DNA from: Symsagittifera roscoffensis
Lineage: Eukaryota > Xenacoelomorpha > Acoela > Convolutidae
DNA: 64,000 bases
NCBI RefSeq assembly: GCF_963678635.1
Contig: NC_087069.1
Coordinates: forward strand, 36,871,959-36,935,958
Direction of reading: 5' to 3'
Every line of letters starts with the position of its first letter. Positions within the stretch are counted from its first letter, which is position 1. A program made the position numbers and the translations under genes. The notes below the pieces were generated by a model that saw nothing but the letters and a program-made list of their open reading frames with translations, was not told the origin of the DNA and ran no database searches. Of this stretch, positions 44,268-53,385 are shown in pieces.

Positions 44268-45920
44268 CGTGGGCTAAAAAAAATGATTGTTCTGAGGTTA
44301 AAATTTTGTGGTATGTGGTTGTTCGATTATTTGTTCATATGTATCGTCATTTTGAGGTTGTTGTGTTACAATGTGTTGAATTGGACATTGTATATGATTT
44401 GGTCTTGAAGTTGCGATGTTTGCTAGTGCTAAGTTTCTGAAATTCCGTGGTACTAGTGATAGTGGATGGTTACGATTTAAACTTGGTAGTTGTGGTGCTG
44501 TAGGTAATGTATTTGTGTTATTGTATGATTCGTCATATGTGTTTGGTTTAGTTGATAATTTTGTATTGTATTTTTTTTGTACATTTAAAAGTATTTTACT
44601 TATAGATGTGGAAAATATTCCAAAAAATCCTGCAAAAAGTATGCGTGCTACGCTCAGTTGTCTATTGACTTGTGTGTGGATTGTGCATGGGTTATAAATG
44701 CCTTTTAATAAAAAAATATAAATACAATAAAACTAAACATCGCGTATAATATAGTCAGTCTATCTAAGATGTATTATAGCCATCCTAGAAAGGCTAAAAT
44801 TTTATTTTTGAAATTTACAAAACTAAAAATATTGTTCGGTGATATATCTTGTGGTCGATATTTTTCGCCGTTTAGATAAATATAATCTTTTATGTCCTTA
44901 AAATATCCGCTGTAATCTTGTGCGTAAATGTCTGAAAATCCTGCTGTTTCTGCAATTTTTCGTAAGTTTTGATCTATTGATTGTCGTTGTATAGTCTCAA
45001 TCTTTGTAAGTAGTTCCTGAAATTGTTGTGTACATATGTGGTGTTGTATGTCGGATTTGGAATAGATACCTATCGAATGCAAGTCGACATTTCGATTTCG
45101 GGCTATAGGTCTAATGCTTTCGGGTGAAAACTGTTTTAGTGGTGGCATTAATGTTAGATATGGTGTAAGTAGATAGTATTTATCTTCATCGGGATTTAAA
45201 TGTGCAACGTTCTGGCTATTTTCTGATCCACATGGTACTGCTGTAGCCCAAAAATATGTTCGTCTTGAGAGTGTATCAACAAAATATACTTTATTTTTGA
45301 AGAATATTGGGATTCTTTTGTAACATCGTTTATCTTCAAAAACGTATAAAGGTGATAGTTTTTTGGTACAAGTGTAATACCATAAGATGTTTCCTTCATA
45401 ATCAATGAAATTTGATCTATTTCCGGATAATAAATATCCTGCATATGGTATTTGTAGAACTGCTAGTGAAGTGACTGTAGAATTTGTGTTCTTTCAAGTT
45501 CGCATAATTGGTGTAGTGTTTCTAATTCTGAAAGTGACATTTCTTGAAAAGTTCTGCTTATTGTGTAGTCTAGTTTCATATCTAAATGTATATCATAATG
45601 AATTGCGCCAAAATGTGTGCTGTTCATAAGTGATAGTTCTTGTAATCGTGTACTTTCTGTGTCTTGTGATTTTAATTTTCCACCGATTTGTCCTATGTTT
45701 TTCTGAAAATTTACTGAAACGTAAGCATTTTTGTCGGTAAGTGAGTGAGATATGGCCATCGGGTCTACAATTAAATTTCCTGTGTGCATGTCGAAACCAT
45801 TTTCGTATTCGACAAGAATTTTTGAATACTGTGTTTTATAAATTGGCTTTTATTTACAAGCAAGTTCTGTTTCTGGGTATATTTGAAATCGTGTTAGTTT
45901 ATTTTCTATATTCGCAATCG
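44264..45920 (-). pseudogene. TE2 env remnant (5'-truncated, frameshifted)
   Basis: Pieces in different frames align with TE1 Env from about residue 320 to the end. Examples are 45463-45789 (with LQELSLMNST and SELETLHQLCELERTQILQS), 45196-45444 and 44774-45148 (with DYSGYFKDIKDYIYLNGEKY). The tail keeps PTAPQLP (PTAP encoded by 44493-44504). The stop codon overlaps the next ATG as ATGA, as in TE1. It lacks the signal peptide and first third, so it cannot be a working Env. Confidence 0.8.
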
Positions 45921-46138
45921 CTTTCTCAAAAAGGTTTTGGATTTCAATCCACACCAATGAGTTATACACTCTTGTTCAATTTAGACTTAGTGTCGCGAAT
46001 ATCCGAGTTTCGACCTGTTTTGTTTTGGTTTGGTTTTTCAAAAAAGGCAAGTTACCATTGCAGTCACTGGCTCCCAGACTATCTCTTAATAACCTAATAC
46101 CTTTAACTACTTTCTTTTTTGTTATCTTCTTAAGTCTT
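45921..46138. other. Junction sequence next to TE2
   Basis: About 200 bp of unassigned sequence lies between the TE2 breakpoint and the short tandem repeat. No gene is seen. Confidence 0.4.
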
Positions 46139-46345
46139 GACAAAACTTTACCCCTCCGGATTGACAAAAATGAGACCCTTTCGGATTGGCAAAATTTGGA
46201 ACCCTCCAGATTGGCAAAAACAAGACCCTTCCGGATTGGCAAAATTGGGGCCCCTCCGGATTGCCAAAAATAAGACCCCTCCGGATTGGGAAAAATAAGA
46301 CCCCTCCGGATTGGGACCCCTCCAGGTTTGTAAAAATAGCTTCTC
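46139..46345. repeat. Short tandem repeat of CCGGATTG type (about 27-30 bp unit)
   Basis: About seven units of the form ACCCCTCCGGATTGGCAAAA and variants follow each other. The core CCCTCCGGATTG or CCCTTCCGGATTG also appears singly at about 46452, 47017, 47732 and 48770, and in the 61-63-kb region. The word therefore marks a wider repeat family. Confidence 0.75.
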
Positions 46346-47829
46346 GGAGACTTTCTAAATTTTCACCCGATACCCTTCCGTATATGTTCTCCGTTGCTTT
46401 TATACTGTTTGAACTAGCTAGGAAGGGTGTTTCGTCTTTCCCAAGAACCTTCCGGATTGAAGTTTAGACTCTTATTTGACTATTCACCCTCACGGTGAAG
46501 GGTCTTATCGCTAGACTGGTTTCGACTTGACTAAGGTTTTCTGGTGCCCTTAGCCTTCCCTTTTCGTCTCGAACAGCGTAAAATTGCCTTATTCAACCGT
46601 TACTACCCTTTGGTAGGGGTGTAAGGGCTTTCCAAAAAATTTTTTATGAAACGTGAAGGTTCTACCTTCCCGACTTGGTGAATTTGCTAAAAACAATCCT
46701 AAAACATTTTCACGCTTACTTTTTTAAATATTTGATTATCTATAGCAAGCTCAGCTAATTTCTAATCTAATGGTACTAAGATCAACTGGATCTGTCCAGT
46801 AGTTCCAAAGTTATTAACCAAAACGTCTTTTTTCTAAAGTCAAAAATTTCTCTTTTATAGGTTCCACCTAACTTTTTTTCGCAATTCTGTCCTTTCCGAT
46901 CTAAAAAATGTTGATCCGAGCTCAGACGGCCTATACTCTTCTATTTCAAAGGAAAAACTTGATCTAAAACGCTCTAGCTGAAAATATTTTCCAAAAACTA
47001 TGCTATTTGGATCCCTCCGGATTGATGAATCCACTAAATCAAACACGTTAAGTTCGATTTCTCTGTAACCCGGATAGCTATTGGCAAACGGGTTTTAAAA
47101 CCTGTCGATTCACTAGTGGACGTTGTCCGAACAACAAGTTTTACTGTCCTAACTTAAAAATTTCAAAATTTTTTTTTATTTTATAGCGTTTCGTTTATTC
47201 AAAAATCGCGAAAATTCGGTTTTTGGTTCCAAAATGGTTCCAACCACTTCCGAATTAAACTTAACCGGTTCTATCTCTTATGGTAGTGCAGTTACTGTGT
47301 AACACACTAATTTAGCGCTTTTTTCCGATTCAAAAAATATCGATATATCAAAAATCGCGACTTGTGGGGGGATCAAAATATCGCTATTTTGACCCTAAAA
47401 ACCGGTCTGCTCTCTGTGTTTTTGACTGAAAAACGATATAAGAGAAATAATATAGGCGGTATAAATAATAATATTAGTAATACTTTATCCCTCCGGGTTT
47501 GTTCAATATCCGAATGAAGGTGCTTAACTAAGAATTTCGCGGTTCGGTGAAGGGTCACTACAGTGCAGCACTGTCCATTCCCCCACAGATTATTATCTTC
47601 CTTTTTGTACCAAAAGGGATACAAAACTTGTTAAGGATACCCAACAGTCAATTGTGTTGTTGTCCTTGAGCCCCTTCTTGTCGCTGGTTGAACTGCTTGC
47701 CGGATCAGTCTTCTTCACTAATCCCGAGACCCTTCCGGATTGAGCGCAAATAGCATTAACGTGCTTAAATACTCAAATAACCCTACAATACAAGCCTCAG
47801 AAACGGGCCACAAAATTAACCATAACAAT
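46346..47829. other. Non-coding interval with scattered repeat words
   Basis: I see no gene. The stretch holds single CCGGATTG words and several GTGAAGGGT or CCCTTCACC words, shared with the repeat family at 47.8-49.3 kb and 61.2-64 kb. It is probably an older, degraded part of that family. Confidence 0.45.
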
Positions 47830-49266
47830 TTTGACTGATATCAATGCCTGGAACAACAATATATCTAACAACAACAAACGGGAGGGTCGGATCACATCTC
47901 GTCTGGGGGGATGATTTCTACCGATTTTTTTTTTTACTTTTTTTGGTTTTTTTTCGGTTATTTTTTAATGTTTTTTGTTTTTCTTGGGTATTGTACTATT
48001 TTTGTTTGGTTTCCTGTATATCTTTAAGTGTTTTTGGTCACATACCTCTCAGGTAACGAGGGGACGCCCGATCCCCCCACCCTTCCTGGAACGTGAATTT
48101 TCGGTCTTAACTAGGTTAAAAACCTATTCACGGGAATCAGGAAGGCTTCCGCGTTCCGAACTATTCCTCCACCCCGGCGGTTAGGGCCTATTAAGGGCTT
48201 TATTATGAGCATCCGCTCGGCGCGGAGTGCTCGTTAACGGTTCTGCCGGTCATGATGTTGAAAAAGAATAACACCCAGAAGCGCCATAAAAACATCTATG
48301 TAACATTCTCCCGGAAGTACATATCGACGGAAAAAAAGCTAAGCTATAAAATGACTGGCCAGCGTCTAAACAAAGCTCTACATGCTTTTCACCGTCTCTA
48401 CCAGAGCCAGTTCTTTTGGTGGTCTTTTCAACATCGGGTCGACAAAAACGTTACTGTTCTCCGGCTTGGACCAGAACGCTCAAAGTAACTTACTTACATG
48501 CAAAATTAGTGAGCTCATGGCTGGGTCTCAGTATCCCCAGACCACGAGGTCACTACTAAAAACAGGGCTACTACTATTTACTATATTACTATTGTTTTTG
48601 TTCAGTAGAGAAAAATAATCATCTCCATCGAAGATGGATCAACCCTTTCCCTCAACTCCTAGCTTCTCATTATTAGAAAATGAATCCAGAGGTTAATTAA
48701 ATTCAATTCAGGGCATGACCAGGAAGCTAAAAGTTCGTTTAAAATGGTTCAAGTTCATGTCTCAAGACCCCTCCGGATTTCTGAGTCCGAGGAAATAACA
48801 CCCTTATTTCCTCTCCGGAAGGCTGAATTCACGATTCCACCACCCTTCACCGTGGGCGTGAATGGCCTTATAATGATTGTAGCTACAAAATCGTTACAAG
48901 TCGGAGCGGTCTTTGCTAACACTCTGTTGTATTTTCTACTTTCCGTCGTAGTTTCTCTCGCAACTCTCGTTGTGGTTGTGTTGTATTTTTGGTTTTTTTC
49001 CAAAAATGGCCGTTTCGTTGTTTCTCGGAAATATGACGTCATCATTCGAAATTTTAAAAATTTAAAATACCAGAATATCCTGACCTTCACAGTTGGTCTA
49101 AACGTTCGAATAACGTCGCTAATCCTCTAAAACTGCCAATTCTCTGGGTCAGCGGCTAACCCTCTGAAACTTGTCACAAGACGCTGGCCAGTCGTTTTAG
49201 AACCTAGCTTTATTTTCCGTCGATATGTACTTCCGGGCGAATGTTTTATTACCTTTTTCTTTTATT
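47830..49266 (+). repeat. Dispersed repeat family, copy A
   Basis: This segment matches 62085-64000 over much of its length. The last ~330 bp are nearly identical (compare 48930-49266 with 63630-64000). Inside it, CGGAAGTACATATCGACGGA near 48312 and its reverse complement near 49226 form imperfect inverted repeats of about 75 bp, bounding a ~950-bp interior. A T-rich stretch near 47925-47985 is shared with copy B. No transposase is seen. It abuts a reverse-transcriptase fragment, so it could be a terminal region of a non-LTR or Penelope-type element rather than a DNA transposon. Confidence 0.7.
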
Positions 49267-49515
49267 TACGTTAAGCAATCTCAATTGTTTCCGATAGGGG
49301 CAGGTTTGTGTACAAACTCTTAAGTCTACTGAAGAAACGCGCTCATTTTCGTCAAGTATTAGTTTTTCTCGATCGTCTAATGTGGATGTTTTAATGTTTG
49401 CGCCAGGAACTTTTTCGAAAATGGGAGTCAACAATTTATTCAGCTTGTGATAACTACTGCCAGGTATTGATAGAACCGGACGGAGTATTGTTTCTTTCTT
49501 GCGTAGTGCAGCCAA
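49249..49515 (-). pseudogene. Reverse-transcriptase fragment (Penelope-like or LINE type)
   Basis: The minus-strand frame contains KKETILRPVLSIPGSSYHKL and later DENERVSSVDL. In a shifted frame the next residues read SLYTNLPLSETIE. RPV-(S)-PG-(S) followed by a (F/V)D-(V)-SLYTN(V/L)P block is the usual order in the N-terminal fingers of Penelope-like and related reverse transcriptases. Only about 90 codons survive and at least one frameshift is present, so it is a dead fragment. It overlaps the edge of repeat copy A by about 18 bp. The same edge sequence ends this window at 64000, so the sequence beyond may carry another copy. Confidence 0.6.
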
Positions 49516-49625
49516 ACCGTATAACCTAGCGGGCCGAGCTCTAGTAGTTGTGAGTTTTTAATAAATTTTATCACTTATGAGTTCTTGTATTTTTGATTGT
49601 ATATTGATTGTTTTTAAAGTTTGTT

Positions 49626-52106
49626 ATGGGTTCTAAAATCGAAGAGTTTATCCGCGCTGGTGTGAGCTGGGTTGCACTTCCAGAAGATTTGCAGTCAAGT
49701 CTCAGCAACTCAGAACTGGAATACAGCAAACTTGTCAAACAGTTTTCTACAAGATGTCAGCTTAGATATCGAGACCACTTGATTAACAGTGTGTACAAAG
49801 ACGAAAGACAATATTATAAACAAATGATAGACTATTGCATCGACAATTTGATGGTTTTTCCGTATCACTTATCAGATATATTCCACACGTTACATACTTC
49901 TCCCTTTGTGTATTACACCAGCATGGTTAGATCACTTATGAAAGCAGATAAAAGTTATGACTCACTTCCAAATTTCACCGCAGTCGATTGCCTGAGAGTT
50001 CTTGGCATTGGGCGAAACCAGTACATTGACCTGATGAACCAGTCTAGACTCCAGAAAAATTCCAGTTTGCAGAAGTTTTTCAAAAAGAAAGCAATATCGG
50101 ATTTGTTGCCGAAAGAACCAATTAAGGTCAAGATTGAAAACTGGTGGAGAGTACGGCTAGCCACAGTAACTGAAACAGACGTACTTCGTTCAACGCCAGA
50201 GGAGAAAGAGTTAATTGACTTTTTAGTAGCAAACAAACGTCACTTGGCTGGAAAACTAGACTTGAGATTACTAAGGAATCTTTATTCTCGTGGAATGATC
50301 TTTTTCGATGTTCCTATTACTGAAATTGATACTGTATCTCTTCCTCCCTTAGACAACTTTGTTATGAATCGAACATCAGGAGATGAAATTGAATTACTGC
50401 TCTACAAGTTGTTCCAAGTTCTGGACGAAACTATGACTATGAAAGAGCTCGCAACTATGCTTGATCTAGACGTTAAAACGGTTCTAATGACAGTTTCTTT
50501 GATGTGTAGGCTTGGTTTTTGCCACAAGAGGAAAGGCGAAATGGATCAATCAGAGCTACATGAATCTTGGTTGACAGTTGAAAATGGCACGAAAGAGCTT
50601 AATGCGCCGGCACCGTTTCCGGTTAAAAATGTTATTGATTTCATAGACATGGACGAGCTCTCCGATGATTTACTCGAAAACTCGCCAATAATCGCTAAGA
50701 GCGTATCGACGTCACAATTTTCCTTGACATCTAAAAGTGAAGGTCAACCGCTTGTGAAGGAACTGGAACTTTCAGGAGGCGAGAGCTCTTCCAGATGCAA
50801 GATTGCATTTTTATTTGATTCCACTCTCACAGCATTCCTGATGATGGGAAATTTGACTCCCGGTTTGAAGACCCATGCAGTGACCATGTTCGAAGTAGGA
50901 AAGTTATCAGACGAGTCTATGGACAGTTTCATTAGTGAGCTTGAAAAAGTGAAGTTGGACATAGACGAACAAGAAGGCGAGGCTCAAAGGTACTTCGATC
51001 ATGCCCAGATACTTCACAGAACTCTTAAGCTTTTGAGATACAACGATAAAATTGCATTCGGTGAAGAGATGAACTCTCCAGGAATTGACTTACTGCGGTG
51101 TGAAAGTCTACTTAACCTTGACTTTGATATTTGCCAAAGGCTAATGCAGAAGAACTACCAAGCTCTAATTTCAATGGCACCTCTTTCCCAAGAAGTCTCA
51201 CCAGTTAGCTGTTCGGACCCTTATCATGTGGGACCATTCATACCGGAAATGAATTCACCCTGGTTCAAACTGTTTCTATACAGAACGCTGGGCCGAGGAC
51301 CTCCCTCGATGCTTCTTTGCAAAGGGTTCCGACTCCGACAAATCCCAGTGATGTTCCTGGAATATGAGAAACTCCTTGTGACTTGCTGGGGCCATGATTC
51401 TATTCTAGTTTCAACATGCAGTTGTCTTATTATGCTGAATGACGCTCTCTGTAATATGCCAGTTTTGGTTCAAGGTTACTCACGGTACAGCGAAAGCGAA
51501 CTTTGTACTAAATACGTCCCGTTTCCTCTTGATCAAGATAGTCTAGAAGCTCATAAAGGTCTTGTAGCGTCGTTAGAGAATCATTTGGATGTTACCAATG
51601 GGTTTGGGTTTTTAACTCTTGCCAAGACTCCTAAATCAAAAGTTATAGAAAACATTCCTCAATCTGAGCCAAACGAAACTCCCGAAAATTCAGCTTCACC
51701 TGAAATCGAGGAACTGACTCCAAAACAGGTGCAATATCTATTGGATTGCTCTTCAATCAGTGCTATGAATCAGGATGAGGAATGCAAAGACGAACACTAT
51801 GAGTGGTCCGTGTTTGATGTCGATTACGGGCTGCCCTTGTTCGACGAAGCTTTGAACTCTTACGTCTGTGATATACTTACAAATTCTGGTATATTCTCAC
51901 AAGAACACCAGCAGAAGTTTTTGCAGTCAAATCTGACGTTATCGATGCAGTTGTTGAAATTTATAAATGCATGTTGCGAAAACGACTTAAAAAGTGAAGA
52001 GATGGATGTGAGAGCGTACATTAGAAAACGGGCTCCGCTCCAAATGCCAACCTGTAATGTTTTGTACAGTAGAAACTCGAAAGAGGTTAAATTGTGGAAG
52101 TTTTAA
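49626..52106 (+). CDS. FAM91A1: FAM91A1 orthologue (826 aa, intronless)
   Basis: The protein aligns with animal FAM91A1 end to end (human about 838 aa). The N-terminal FAM91 domain spans about residues 5-310 and includes LGIGRNQYIDLMNQ near 126 and FVMNR near 245. The C-terminal FAM91 domain runs from about 380 to 825, and the Ser/Glu-rich stretches between and inside them are typical variable linkers. Known role: with WDR11 and C17orf75 it forms a complex at the trans-Golgi network that, through TBC1D23, helps golgin-captured endosome-derived vesicles to tether. The ATG at 49626 is chosen because the frame upstream has only non-ATG starts and the protein begins like its relatives. The whole gene is one exon, whereas animal orthologues usually have many introns. 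AATAAA signals lie at 52139, 52197 and 52201. TMEM33 follows after 263 nt on the same strand. It is intact, so an active gene is likelier than a processed copy. Confidence 0.95.
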   Translation: MGSKIEEFIRAGVSWVALPEDLQSSLSNSELEYSKLVKQFSTRCQLRYRDHLINSVYKDERQYYKQMIDYCIDNLMVFPYHLSDIFHTLHTSPFVYYTSMVRSLMKADKSYDSLPNFTAVDCLRVLGIGRNQYIDLMNQSRLQKNSSLQKFFKKKAISDLLPKEPIKVKIENWWRVRLATVTETDVLRSTPEEKELIDFLVANKRHLAGKLDLRLLRNLYSRGMIFFDVPITEIDTVSLPPLDNFVMNRTSGDEIELLLYKLFQVLDETMTMKELATMLDLDVKTVLMTVSLMCRLGFCHKRKGEMDQSELHESWLTVENGTKELNAPAPFPVKNVIDFIDMDELSDDLLENSPIIAKSVSTSQFSLTSKSEGQPLVKELELSGGESSSRCKIAFLFDSTLTAFLMMGNLTPGLKTHAVTMFEVGKLSDESMDSFISELEKVKLDIDEQEGEAQRYFDHAQILHRTLKLLRYNDKIAFGEEMNSPGIDLLRCESLLNLDFDICQRLMQKNYQALISMAPLSQEVSPVSCSDPYHVGPFIPEMNSPWFKLFLYRTLGRGPPSMLLCKGFRLRQIPVMFLEYEKLLVTCWGHDSILVSTCSCLIMLNDALCNMPVLVQGYSRYSESELCTKYVPFPLDQDSLEAHKGLVASLENHLDVTNGFGFLTLAKTPKSKVIENIPQSEPNETPENSASPEIEELTPKQVQYLLDCSSISAMNQDEECKDEHYEWSVFDVDYGLPLFDEALNSYVCDILTNSGIFSQEHQQKFLQSNLTLSMQLLKFINACCENDLKSEEMDVRAYIRKRAPLQMPTCNVLYSRNSKEVKLWKF

Positions 52107-52351
52107 AGTGTTAATAAGTTAAAGTGTAAACCATATCAAATAAAGTTCATTCCTGGTGATTGCTAGTTATTGTTGTATTTATTTAAAATGTACAAAAATA
52201 AATAAATCATTTGTGAAAACAAGAAATTATATGCCTGAATTAAATTTTTGACAATCAGAGCTTGAACCAAATTTTGCAAATTTGCGCTTAAGTGCGAGCA
52301 AACGTAAAGTGAAAAATCATTGTTTACATGTAGGAATCATTATTTACATGT

Positions 52352-52369
52352 ATATATTTCCAGTTAGAG
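52352..52369 (+). promoter_or_regulatory. Acceptor-like sequence just before the TMEM33 start
   Basis: TATATTTCCAG followed by TTAGAG directly precedes the ATG. A 3' splice site this close to a start codon, downstream of another gene on the same strand, is what spliced-leader acceptors look like in trans-splicing animals. A conventional 5'UTR intron would look the same. Confidence 0.5.
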
Positions 52370-53385
52370 ATGGCTTTTCAACAATTAATAGCATTTGCAC
52401 AGCAGAACAAAATAGACTGTTTTATATTTCTGGCACGTCTTTACACAATGGTTTCCTGTGTTCTTTTTGTGGTCCCTTTTTACGGAATAGACAGTCAACC
52501 TGTATTCTACCAGCGGGCGTTGTTAAGCAATGCGTTGTCATGCGCACTGCGGTTGCATCAACGCATGCCTGTTGTCGCCCTCAACCTAGAGTTTCTCTCG
52601 CGTGTTCTTCTAGAAGATTCCGCACATTACATCATCTACTCTTTGATCTTTATCGCATCTTCATCGCCAGTGACCTTAGTAGTGATCCCTCTATTCCTTC
52701 TGGCTCTGTTCAACATCTCCTTTTTCATCCAGAGGAATATTGGCAATGCGATTGGTGTGGCTCTTCTCAACTCACTGGTCTCGAAGGTGACATCGAATAG
52801 TCAGTCTATCTTGAGGTTTATTGCTCTAAATGAAGTGCTCCTTTTTCCCGCCTTGATCATGATGATTTTCAGCGGAAAAGGCAGTATGATTACACCCTTC
52901 ATATACTACAGGTATCATAAATGTCTTATTTTCTTTTCATAATACTAGTTTTCAGAAGTTTTTTTGAACCATCGAACATACCGAATAACAAATGAATTCA
53001 GACAAAATATGTTTTCTTCTTTGAATGGATATTCAGTTAACGGATTCGTCTAAATTCATCCTAAATTTTTCACCATAATTGTTCGAGAGAGCGTAAATGA
53101 GATGTGCTATTTATAGTTCATTTATTGCTCAAAAAACTGCAAATTCCTGGCATTAAATTTGAACGTTGTTTCAGGTTCCTCACATTTCGCTACTGTTCGC
53201 AGCGCAACCCTTATAGTCGGATAGTGTTCCAGCAGCTGCGAATAGGCGCAGAACAGATGATCGCTAATCCCATTTGTCCTGCTTTTGTCAGGACCATAGT
53301 TCAGAAGGCCATCCTTACCATATGTCGTTGGGCTCCTCCTCAAGTACCCACTCAGCCATCTTCTCAAGCCGGAGCTGCAAGATGA
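52370..53385 (+). CDS. TMEM33: TMEM33 orthologue (250 aa, two exons)
   Basis: Exon 1 is 52370-52911 and exon 2 is 53175-53385. The junction falls inside an Arg codon (AG|G) within FIYYRFLTFRY, a segment well conserved in TMEM33. The spliced length of 250 aa matches human TMEM33 (247 aa). Conserved stretches include FYQRALLSNALSCALRLHQR near residue 47, LLEDSAHYIIYSLIF near 81, and NPYSR followed by the Cys-Pro-x-Phe-Val region near the end. Several hydrophobic segments are seen in the first 170 residues, as expected for this multi-pass ER and nuclear-envelope protein (PER33/POM33 family), known to bind reticulons and shape ER tubules. AATAAA lies at 53515 and 53629. An acceptor-like TATATTTCCAG ends 6 nt before the ATG, pointing to a 5'UTR intron or trans-splicing. 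Confidence 0.95.
52912..53174 (+). other. TMEM33 intron (263 nt, GT-AG)
   Basis: It starts GTATCATAAATG and ends TTGTTTCAG. Joining the flanks restores the reading frame and the conserved TMEM33 segment. It is AT-rich. No nested gene is seen. Confidence 0.92.

Larger units (their letters stand above)
40477..45920 (-). mobile_element. TE2: 5'-truncated, decayed relative of TE1 (minus strand)
   Basis: Read on the minus strand, it has an env remnant, a homologue of the 602-codon ORF, a ~1.6-kb 3'UTR, the conserved pre-LTR segment and a 3' LTR. Homology to TE1 stops near 45920, equivalent to about TE1 32455, so the 5' LTR, gag and pol are missing. Coding parts carry several frameshifts. Its LTR is shorter than TE1's (about 377 against 410 bp) and clearly diverged, so it belongs to an older or sister subfamily and is not a recent copy of TE1. 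TE1 and TE2 lie tail to tail. Confidence 0.88.

Noticed and set aside
43881-44697. Plus-strand frames of 65-93 codons in TE2
   Set aside because: They are antisense to the env and 602-codon ORF remnants.
48755-49130. Overlapping 111-128-codon frames on both strands, also seen at 63.5-63.8 kb
   Set aside because: They lie inside the dispersed repeat family, are mirror images of each other and match no protein family that I know.
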